Notes under the pieces: model-generated | What the model was told of the DNA's origin: nothing | What the model saw: only the letters and a program-made list of their open reading frames with translations | Databases searched by the model: none | From: Terriglobia bacterium | GTDB taxonomy: Bacteria; Acidobacteriota; Terriglobia; UBA7540 | NCBI GenBank assembly: GCA_030049455.1 | Contig: JASIKV010000123.1 | Coordinates: 1 to 5,043, forward strand | Length of the DNA stretch: 5,043 bases | Direction of reading: 5' to 3' | Translations under genes and position numbers: made by a program | In this document: positions 1-5,043 of the stretch, one piece after another | Numbering within the stretch: the first letter of the stretch is position 1 | Layout of the letters: every line of letters starts with the position of its first letter

Positions 1-1332
1 AACAACATTGGAGAAAAAACCAGTGAAAGCCGCAGAAACTTTCTGCAGAACAGCGGTGCGGCATTGCTGGGGCTGGCCATGCCGGAGGGATTGGCCGCAA
101 AGCCTCGTGCGGCGGAGTCGCTCGCCGTCCTGGGCGGCGCGCAGACTGTCAATTTCCCTCAGGACAAGTTTGAGGAGCTCACCCGCTGGCCGCGCTACGG
201 ACAGGCGGAGAAGGATGCGCTCCATCGGCTGATCGATACGGACAAATTCTATGAGGAGCTGCCTCTTTTCGAAAAAGAGTGGCAGGAATATACGGGCATT
301 CCCTTTCTCCGCGCGCACATTAATGGCTCTGCGGCCATTACGAGCATGTTCTTCGCCATCGACCTCGAACCCGGCAGCGAGATTATGGTGCCGTCGTACG
401 ATTTCCCCACGGACTGTCTGGCGATGCGGTTCTTCGGCTACGTGCCCATCTTTATTGACATTCACCCCGCCACGGGTACATTTGACCTTGAGGATGCAAA
501 GCGAAAGCTGACGTCAAGAACTCGCGCGGTATTTCCCATGCACTCCTGGGGCCTGCCGTGCGAGATGGACCACATTCGTGATTTTGCAAAGGAGAAGGAC
601 CTGATCGTCCTTGAAGACGCGGCGCACGCGCATGGCGCCAGCATGCAGGGCAAGAAAATGGGCACGTGGGGCGACCTGGCTATATTCAGTTTTCAGGCGA
701 GCAAGTGCCTGCCCACCGTCGAGGGCGGCATGGGGATGTATCACACCGAACTGCACTATGAGCGAGCCACGGCCTTCGGCGAGTATCTAGCGGCGGACAA
801 ATTTCCGGAGAGCAGTCCCGTGCACAAGTATCACGGAACGGGATTCGGCCAGAAGTATCGCATGCACCCGTTTTCGGCAGCCGTGGGGCGCATGCAACTT
901 CGGAAACTCGACGCCGTGAATGCTTTGGTTGAAAAGAACGTCCGCCGTCAGAACGATCCTCTGATTCAATTGGCGGGACTGAGCGAGCCTCGCCTTAGGC
1001 CGGACCAGAAGCGCGTCTATTATCACGCCAACATGCTGCTGCTCGACTCCGCCAAGGCAGGCTTTTCGCGCGACGCGCTGGTGAAGGCGCTGAAGGCGGA
1101 GGGCGTCGGCGTCTCAACCTGGGTCTATCCCGAGCAGCACAAGCTGACAATTTATTCTGAGTCCAAGTGGTGGCACCATCCGCCGGCCATTCCGGCTTCC
1201 ATGCCCGGCGATGATTACATCAACGAGCAGCACATCTTCCTGCCTCTGTTTTACGACCAGGCCGATGACATTATCGACCAGTACGTCAGGGCCTTCCAGA
1301 AGGTCTGGACGCACAAGGCACAGCTTTCCTGA
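1..1332 (+). CDS. Tat-exported DegT/DnrJ/EryC1/StrS-family PLP aminotransferase (5' partial)
   Basis: Members of this fold-type I PLP family usually transfer an amino group to a keto-sugar or related ketone; the substrate here is unknown. Numbering from base 1 as codon 1, 443 residues are visible. Residues 10-15 read SRRNFL, a twin-arginine motif, followed by a hydrophobic stretch (SGAALLGLAM) and an Ala-rich end, so the protein should be exported folded with its cofactor by the Tat system. The TTG at 64 would delete the twin arginines, and no ATG, GTG or TTG lies before it in frame, so the true start is upstream of the window. Family landmarks follow in order: FEKEWQEYTG, HINGSAAITS (phosphate-binding region), VPSYDFPTD, EDAAHAHGA with the Asp expected to contact the PLP ring nitrogen (residue 206), and FSFQASK with the expected Schiff-base Lys (residue 235) before VEGG. 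AAVGRMQLRKLD and a C-terminal domain ending in TGA complete it. Length suits the family. The fold is sure; the exported location is strongly supported; the reaction is not known. Confidence 0.93.
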   Translation, partial: NNIGEKTSESRRNFLQNSGAALLGLAMPEGLAAKPRAAESLAVLGGAQTVNFPQDKFEELTRWPRYGQAEKDALHRLIDTDKFYEELPLFEKEWQEYTGIPFLRAHINGSAAITSMFFAIDLEPGSEIMVPSYDFPTDCLAMRFFGYVPIFIDIHPATGTFDLEDAKRKLTSRTRAVFPMHSWGLPCEMDHIRDFAKEKDLIVLEDAAHAHGASMQGKKMGTWGDLAIFSFQASKCLPTVEGGMGMYHTELHYERATAFGEYLAADKFPESSPVHKYHGTGFGQKYRMHPFSAAVGRMQLRKLDAVNALVEKNVRRQNDPLIQLAGLSEPRLRPDQKRVYYHANMLLLDSAKAGFSRDALVKALKAEGVGVSTWVYPEQHKLTIYSESKWWHHPPAIPASMPGDDYINEQHIFLPLFYDQADDIIDQYVRAFQKVWTHKAQLS

Positions 1333-1393
1333 CCCGCTTCCTGATCGGAATACATCATCGCGCAGGGCTTCGGACAAATTGGACCAAAAATTG

Positions 1394-1429
1394 CTTTAAT
1401 GACTTAAAGGAGGCATTGTGCATGCCTCC
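1394..1429 (+). promoter_or_regulatory. Two adjoining hairpins enclosing a perfect Shine-Dalgarno sequence
   Basis: CTTTAA (1394-1399) pairs with TTAAAG (1404-1409) over a TGAC loop. GGAGGCAT (1409-1416) pairs perfectly with ATGCCTCC (1422-1429) over a TGTGC loop. The two stems meet at G1409, and AAAGGAGG (1406-1413), a complete anti-16S match, is divided between them. No T-run follows, so this is not a standard plus-strand intrinsic terminator. Possible starts after it are GTG 1418 (10 codons to TAG) and ATG 1422 (4 codons to TAG), so any product would be a leader-sized peptide. The pairing is read directly from the sequence; a regulatory role is inference. Confidence 0.35.
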
Positions 1430-1470
1430 GAAGTAGCAGAATGTTGGTAGTCCGGCAAGTCATTTGGCGA

Positions 1471-1497
1471 TTGACAACAGTGCGAGCATTAAAAAAT
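1471..1497 (+). promoter_or_regulatory. Possible weak sigma-70-type promoter
   Basis: TTGACA at 1471-1476 matches the -35 consensus fully. The best nearby -10 candidate is AAAAAT at 1492-1497, with 4 of 6 matches and a short 15-base spacer, in an A-rich patch. The position, ahead of the short open frames that begin at 1516, is suitable, but the -10 is poor and the match may be chance. Confidence 0.15.
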
Positions 1498-1757
1498 TAA
1501 GGTGAATCCGCGGATATGTATGAAAACAAAGGACCACAGTTTGTAATTGAACTATGGGAAATGCAAAAGAGCAGGGATCAGGTTCATTCTCTCCCCGGTA
1601 AGTGGCGAATGCCCTATTATTGGCATATCCCCAGAAGTTGTTGAAACTAAAGGTGGAAGGCTTCTACTCATCGAAATATGATCACCCTTCCAAATCCCCG
1701 CTTGGAAGCTCGTAACGAGTCATTGGCACTGGCCACAGGTGGAGGAGAAGTAATCTG

Positions 1758-1777
1758 ACTGCGCGATTTCACGCAGT
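1758..1777. repeat. Palindrome ACTGCG-N8-CGCAGT, possible operator
   Basis: ACTGCG (1758-1763) is perfectly inverted as CGCAGT (1772-1777) around an 8-base centre. The half-site spacing suits binding by a dimeric regulator, and the sequence could also form a 6-bp hairpin in RNA. A direct repeat GTTGCAG at 1776-1782 and 1791-1797 overlaps its right edge. It sits about 110 bases before a partial sigma-54-type site and about 250 bases before the receptor start. The bound protein, if any, is unknown. Confidence 0.25.
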
Positions 1778-1889
1778 TGCAGTCCTGATCGTTGCAGGAT
1801 ATGTGAAATCCATGAAACCCCACGCTGGACCAATACGTCTGAGTGATGGAACGAAAACGCCGGTGACATGCAAGGTTAGGGCGTCGCAA

Positions 1890-1904
1890 TGGCACGCTTC
1901 TTAA
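1890..1904 (+). promoter_or_regulatory. Partial sigma-54-type (-24/-12) site before the receptor gene
   Basis: TGGCACG (1890-1896) is a perfect match to the -24 half of the sigma-54 consensus. After the expected four bases comes TTAA rather than TTGC, so the -12 GC dinucleotide is missing. If used, transcription would begin about 110-120 bases before the receptor start codon. The missing -12 makes this a weak candidate; no better sigma-70 pair was found between 1800 and 1950. Confidence 0.2.
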
Positions 1905-1943
1905 GCTTCCCAATCAATCCTCTCACCCTGGGGAAGCAAACAC

Positions 1944-1984
1944 CGCCTCCAGAAGTTTCAGGAGAGGCCAAACCCGCAAGCGGG
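1944..1984 (+). promoter_or_regulatory. Structured leader of the receptor gene
   Basis: Two small hairpins can form before the receptor start. CTCC (1947-1950) pairs with GGAG (1961-1964), with further bulged pairs outside and a GA/TC extension inside the loop. CCCGC (1973-1977) pairs with GCGGG (1980-1984) around AA. The second is enclosed by GGC (1966-1968) and GCC (1992-1994), with A-rich internal strands on both sides. The receptor's Shine-Dalgarno sequence lies about 20 bases further on. Pairing is visible; function is not shown. Confidence 0.25.
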
Positions 1985-2014
1985 GCACGAAGCCGTTGAG
2001 CCGTGGCGCAATCT

Positions 2015-2020
2015 GAGGAG
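2015..2020 (+). promoter_or_regulatory. Ribosome binding site of the receptor gene
   Basis: GAGGAG lies five bases before the ATG at 2026. An in-frame TGA at 2014-2016 closes the frame just upstream, so no earlier start exists. Together with the signal peptide beginning at this ATG, this fixes the start. Confidence 0.8.
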
Positions 2021-2025
2021 ATGGA

Positions 2026-5000
2026 ATGAGATTTGGGAATTGGGAGGCGCGCGCGCCACTTGTGGCTCTGCTTCTTTTCTGGCTGGTTTCACCGGGCCAA
2101 CTTCTCGCGCAGAATTCTACTGGCGCGGTCCATGGACAGATTTCCGACCCTTCGGGCGCCGCTGTTCCGGGCGCGCGGGTCACGGCTGTTTCACCCTCCG
2201 GGCAGACTAAAGCGGGCACCGTTCATCCCGATGGATCGTACGACATCAGCGGATTGACTCCAGGAAGCTACACCGTGCACGCCCGCGCCAGGGGATTTCA
2301 AGCCTTTGACCAGGAGGCTGTGCAAGTCACTGCCGGCAAAACCCTCAAGGTTGATATCTCACTCAAGATTCTCGAAGAGGTTGAAAAGGTTCAGGTGACG
2401 GACTCCACCACGCAGGTAAGCGTGAATCCCACAGAGAACGCAAACTCAATTGTGATTAAGGGCGAAGACCTGAACGCGCTGTCCGACGATCCCGATGAGT
2501 TGCAATCGGAATTGGAAGCGCTTGCCGGACCTTCCGCCGGCCCCAACGGCGGCCAAATTTATGTCGATGGATTCACGGCCGGCCAGCTTCCCCCCAAGGC
2601 GGATATTCTGGAAATCCGCATCAACCAGAACCCCTTTTCAGCCGAGTATGACAAGGTGGGATACGGACGCATCGAAATCACCACGCGGCCGGGATCGAGC
2701 AAATTCCACGGACAGGTGATGGGTGACATCAACGCCTCGCCCTTTAATACTCGCAACCCCTTCGCGGTGCAGGAACCGGGCTACCACACGGACTTTTATA
2801 ACGCCAACGTGGGCGGGCCGATCGACAAGAAGGCTTCCTTTTTTTTCAGCTTTTTCCGGCGTGACATTGGCGATGAATCGGTGGTGAACACGTTCGACCT
2901 GGACCCCACAACGCTCGAGGAGGTTCCCATCAGCCAGGCGGTAGCCAGCCCGCGCACGCTGACCAATCTGAGCCCGCGCGTTGACCTGCAGTTGAGCACG
3001 TACAACGTGCTTTCGGTTCGCTACCAGTTCTATGACAACAATTTTCATAACAGCGGTGTGGGGCCGTCGGGCGGTACCACATTCCTTGCCGACCAGGGAA
3101 TCAACACGCACAGCCTTGAAGATACCGTGCAGGTCAGCGACACCCAGGTGTTCGGCGCCAAGCGGCTGAATCAATTTCGCTTTCAATACCTGCATGATGA
3201 CGCCACAACCGTTCCGCAGACTATCGCTCCCACGATCGCCGTGCAGGGAGCGTTCACGGACGGGGGCAATTCCACGGGAACCTCAACCGACCTGCAAAAT
3301 CATTATGAAGTTCAGAACCTGACTTCCTTTTTCATCGGCAAGAACACTCTGGTGGTGGGCGGCCGGCTGCGGGACTTCCATGATTCCAACAGCTCCAATG
3401 CCAACTTCAACGCCACATTCACGTTTCCCTGCCTGGTGTTGACTTCCCAGTGCACGCCGCCGGCTCCGCAGACCTCCTACCAGGTAGCGGAACAGAATCT
3501 GCAAGCCTGCCAGAACGCCGGCGGGGCAAACTGTGAGACCAGCGGGCCGACGCAGTTTCTGATCGCCACCGGGGAACCCTTGAGCATCGTGAACATGCTC
3601 GACGTGGGGCTGTTTGCCCAGGATGACTGGAAGCTGCGGCCCAACGTGACGCTCAGCCTGGGCCTGCGCTGGGAGTCGCAAAATGGAATTCCCGATCATT
3701 CTGATTTTGCCCCGCGCCTAGGCATTGCCTGGGGATTGAACAAGGGCAAGGGGGGCGCGGCAAAAACCGTGGTCCGAGCCGGCGGAGGGATTTTCTACGA
3801 CCGCTTTCCGGAATCCCTTATCCTTCAAGCCGAGCGACTGAACGGCACGACTCAGCAGGAATACCTGGTTCCTTCACCCGATTTCTTCCCGATGATCCCC
3901 AGCATCAGCAGCCTGGCGGGCTATCAGGAATCTCTCGCGCGCTACCAAATCGACCCCAATTTCCGCGCGCCCTACATCATGCAGGGAGCCCTCAGCCTGG
4001 AGCAGCAACTTACCCGCTACGCCAAAGTGACCTTTACGTACCTGAATTCCCACGGAACCCATCAGCTTTTGACGAATGACATTAACGCACCCATTCCTGG
4101 AACGTTTCCTTTGGGGGACCCCACGGCTGCTACAGCGGTCCGGCCTTATGGCAATAACGCGGGGAACATCTACGATTTCCAGTCCACGGGCCTCTTTAAT
4201 CAAAGTCAGTTCATCATCAATGCAAATACGCAGATCAACAGCAAGCTCTCGCTGACGGGATACTACACCCTCGGGTACGCCGACTCGGATTCCAACGGAA
4301 ACAACGGCGGTTTGGTAATGAACCCCTACGACATCGCGCAGAATTACGGCCGCGCGCCCTTCGACGTCCGTAACCGGATCTTCCTGATTGGCAATTGGAA
4401 CCTGCCACATCGATTCAGCCTGAGCCCGTTCCTGGTCGCGGCCACGGGTTCGCCCTTCAGCGTCACAGTGGCGCAGGATTTGTTTGGCACCGGCACATTC
4501 AATGCCCGCCCGGCGCTGGCGGCTGCGGGGACAACGGGCAGCAACGTTGTGGTTACGTCGCTCGGCACATTCAATACTGCGCCGGCCACTGCGCAATCCA
4601 TAATCCCACCCTACGGATTCCAGAATCCGGGGCAATTCACCTTCAACCTCCGGTTAAGCAAAACCATCAGCTTCGGAAAGGAAGTTCAGCGCGCCGGCAA
4701 CGCCGGAGGAAGAGGTGGACGCGGTGGGGGGGGCTATGGCGGCATGGGTGGTGGAGGCGGTCCACGCGGCGGCGGGGGTGGTGGACGAGGCGGGGGCCTT
4801 GGCCCCGGGGGCTTGAACGGAGGCGGCGGGGGCGGCATGTTTGGCGGCGGAAACCAAGCCTCCAACCGACGCTTCAGTCTTACCTTCAGCGCCAACGCCC
4901 GGAACCTGTTTAATGATGTTAACCTGGGCCCGCGCAATGGGACGATCGGCTCGCCCTTGTTCGATCAGTCAAATTCCTTGGGCGGGCTCTTCGGCGGCGC

Positions 5001-5043
5001 CGGCGGCGGCGGCGGAGCACAAGCCTCCAACCGCCGCATTGAT
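2026..5043 (+). CDS. Oar-like TonB-dependent outer-membrane receptor (3' partial)
   Basis: Probably an outer-membrane beta barrel importing an unknown substrate with TonB energy; acidobacterial relatives are usually annotated as carboxypeptidase-regulatory-like or TonB-dependent receptor proteins. 1006 residues are visible without a stop. Residues 1-28 form a signal peptide (charged start, LVALLLFWLV core, likely cut after LLA). Residues 33-115 are a carboxypeptidase-regulatory-like beta-sandwich (GQISDPSGAAVPGARVT, DGSYDISGLTPGSYTV). Residues about 117-223 are the plug, with ALSDDPDELQ, GGQIYVDGF, RINQNPFSAEYD and GRIEITTRPG; EEVEKVQVTD (117-126) is a possible but unproven TonB box. The barrel follows, with GLFAQDDWKLRPNVTLSLGLRW near 529-549 and NLFNDVN at 960-966. 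Four Cys (469, 476, 495, 503), the only ones I found, share one loop. Gly-rich tracts lie at 891-942 and 986-997. The last codons, ASNRRID, resemble the start of the final barrel strand, so the stop should be close beyond the window. The ligand is unknown. Confidence 0.93.
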   Translation, partial: MRFGNWEARAPLVALLLFWLVSPGQLLAQNSTGAVHGQISDPSGAAVPGARVTAVSPSGQTKAGTVHPDGSYDISGLTPGSYTVHARARGFQAFDQEAVQVTAGKTLKVDISLKILEEVEKVQVTDSTTQVSVNPTENANSIVIKGEDLNALSDDPDELQSELEALAGPSAGPNGGQIYVDGFTAGQLPPKADILEIRINQNPFSAEYDKVGYGRIEITTRPGSSKFHGQVMGDINASPFNTRNPFAVQEPGYHTDFYNANVGGPIDKKASFFFSFFRRDIGDESVVNTFDLDPTTLEEVPISQAVASPRTLTNLSPRVDLQLSTYNVLSVRYQFYDNNFHNSGVGPSGGTTFLADQGINTHSLEDTVQVSDTQVFGAKRLNQFRFQYLHDDATTVPQTIAPTIAVQGAFTDGGNSTGTSTDLQNHYEVQNLTSFFIGKNTLVVGGRLRDFHDSNSSNANFNATFTFPCLVLTSQCTPPAPQTSYQVAEQNLQACQNAGGANCETSGPTQFLIATGEPLSIVNMLDVGLFAQDDWKLRPNVTLSLGLRWESQNGIPDHSDFAPRLGIAWGLNKGKGGAAKTVVRAGGGIFYDRFPESLILQAERLNGTTQQEYLVPSPDFFPMIPSISSLAGYQESLARYQIDPNFRAPYIMQGALSLEQQLTRYAKVTFTYLNSHGTHQLLTNDINAPIPGTFPLGDPTAATAVRPYGNNAGNIYDFQSTGLFNQSQFIINANTQINSKLSLTGYYTLGYADSDSNGNNGGLVMNPYDIAQNYGRAPFDVRNRIFLIGNWNLPHRFSLSPFLVAATGSPFSVTVAQDLFGTGTFNARPALAAAGTTGSNVVVTSLGTFNTAPATAQSIIPPYGFQNPGQFTFNLRLSKTISFGKEVQRAGNAGGRGGRGGGGYGGMGGGGGPRGGGGGGRGGGLGPGGLNGGGGGGMFGGGNQASNRRFSLTFSANARNLFNDVNLGPRNGTIGSPLFDQSNSLGGLFGGAGGGGGAQASNRRID
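4696..4851 (+). repeat. Low-complexity Gly-rich tract within the receptor gene
   Basis: Of 52 codons, 37 encode Gly, broken mainly by Arg, Pro, Met, Leu and aromatic residues. The tract lies between the barrel strand LRLSKTISFGKE and the strand RRFSLTFSANARNLF, so it probably forms a long flexible loop or turn. GGN codons vary, but the DNA still contains a G8 run at 4726-4733 and many G-doublets and longer runs. Relatives in Acidobacteriota often carry Gly-rich segments here. Confidence 0.85.
4855..5037 (+). repeat. Direct repeat encoding QASNRR, two copies
   Basis: The 18 bases at 4855-4872 (CAAGCCTCCAACCGACGC) recur at 5020-5037 with one silent change (CGA to CGC), 165 bases apart and in the same frame. 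Each copy follows a Gly-rich tract and begins a predicted barrel strand. Near-identity at DNA level suggests recent internal duplication or gene conversion, though a shared structural need for Asn-Arg-Arg could also play a part. Confidence 0.6.
4981..5016 (+). repeat. Second short Gly-rich tract near the receptor C-terminus
   Basis: Nine of twelve codons encode Gly (GGLFGGAGGGGG). It precedes AQASNRRID, which looks like the beginning of the last barrel strand. It has the same arrangement as the first tract: a Gly run, then QASNRR, then a strand. Confidence 0.75.

Larger units (their letters stand above)
1516..1904 (+). other. Chain of short open frames: small genes, gene relic or chance
   Basis: Four short plus-strand frames cover this stretch. 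One is ATG 1516 to TGA 1644 (42 residues), with AAGGTGA about 10 bases before it. The second is TTG 1547 to TGA 1681 (44 residues, containing GISPEVVETKGGRLLLIEI). The third is ATG 1678 to TGA 1758 (26 residues, containing PRLEARNESLALATGGGE), whose ATG overlaps the previous stop as ATGA. The last runs from CTG 1755 to TAA 1904 (49 codons) and is preceded by GGAGGAG at 1741-1747 with a 7-base gap. It would begin with a hydrophobic stretch, HAVAVLIVAGYV. No family is recognised. The low GC, rare start codons and very short frames argue against functional genes; the linked frames would also fit a frameshifted gene relic. Confidence 0.15.
1333..2025. other. Long intergenic region without a convincing gene
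   Basis: About 690 bases separate the aminotransferase stop from the receptor start. By hand count GC is about 43% over 1501-1680, against about 61% over 3541-3720 in the receptor gene. No RNA gene, insertion sequence end or clear intrinsic terminator was recognised. It does contain two adjoining hairpins with an embedded Shine-Dalgarno sequence (1394-1429), a lone TTGACA (1471-1476), short overlapping open frames (1516-1904), small palindromes (1709-1719 and 1758-1777), a partial sigma-54-type site (1890-1904) and receptor leader hairpins (1944-1984). A regulatory or UTR region, a decayed gene, or both, would explain it. Confidence 0.8.

Noticed and set aside
64..66. TTG as the start of the aminotransferase
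   Set aside because: It lies inside the hydrophobic part of the Tat signal; the frame is open to base 1 and includes SRRNFL upstream.
8..232. Plus-strand open frame overlapping the aminotransferase start
   Set aside because: It is Arg/Ser-rich and out of frame with the clear Tat signal and enzyme reading frame, so it is a shadow.
1409..1429. Intrinsic terminator for the aminotransferase gene
   Set aside because: The stem is perfect but no T-run follows on the plus strand; on the minus strand there is no gene to terminate.
1668..1913. Minus-strand open frame of 81 codons in the spacer
   Set aside because: TTG start, no visible ribosome site, Arg/Ser-rich composition and no recognisable domain.
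2033..2257. Plus-strand open frame overlapping the receptor's signal peptide
   Set aside because: Out of frame with the receptor, which has a good ribosome site, signal peptide and domain order.
2638..3195. Minus-strand open frame of 185 codons
   Set aside because: Lies wholly opposite the receptor plug and barrel codons; no motif, explained by high GC.
3283..3699. Minus-strand open frame of 138 codons opposite the receptor
   Set aside because: Fully antisense to barrel codons with no family resemblance or ribosome site of note.
3874..4635. Minus-strand open frame of 253 codons
   Set aside because: Antisense to the receptor barrel; Arg-rich composition typical of GC-driven shadow frames.
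4734..4937. Minus-strand proline-rich frame that looks like a formin-type linker
   Set aside because: It is simply the complement of the GGN-rich Gly tract of the receptor gene.

Overview
The window looks like Acidobacteriota (Terriglobia-like) chromosome. The main evidence is a large Oar-like TonB-dependent receptor: a carboxypeptidase-regulatory-like domain, then a plug, a long beta barrel and a glycine-rich C-terminal part, the layout typical of the very numerous receptors of that phylum. A PLP-dependent DegT-family aminotransferase with a twin-arginine export signal fits the same assignment. Coding parts are GC-rich (about 61% by hand count over 3541-3720). The assignment is by protein style, not by a database match.

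Layout, all on the plus strand: (1) 1-1332, the 5'-truncated Tat-exported DegT/DnrJ/EryC1/StrS-type aminotransferase; its real start lies upstream of base 1. (2) 1333-2025, about 690 bases with no convincing gene and clearly more AT-rich (about 43% GC over 1501-1680). It holds two adjoining hairpins around a perfect Shine-Dalgarno sequence, a chain of short overlapping open frames, a 20-bp palindrome, a half-matching sigma-54-type site and a structured leader. (3) 2026-5043, the TonB-dependent receptor, 1006 codons visible with no internal stop, cut off by the window edge probably only a few residues before its natural end.

The long spacer and the receptor's own ribosome binding site argue that the two genes are separate transcription units. 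Both products act outside the cytoplasm: the aminotransferase probably in the periplasm or anchored at the inner membrane, the receptor in the outer membrane. A functional link between them is possible but rests only on adjacency. I see no transposase, integrase, CRISPR array, tRNA, rRNA or defence gene. No complete new system is evident. The best leads are the exported aminotransferase, the unexplained structured spacer, and the Gly-rich and Cys-cluster inserts of the receptor. The larger minus-strand open frames lie opposite real codons and are read as shadows.
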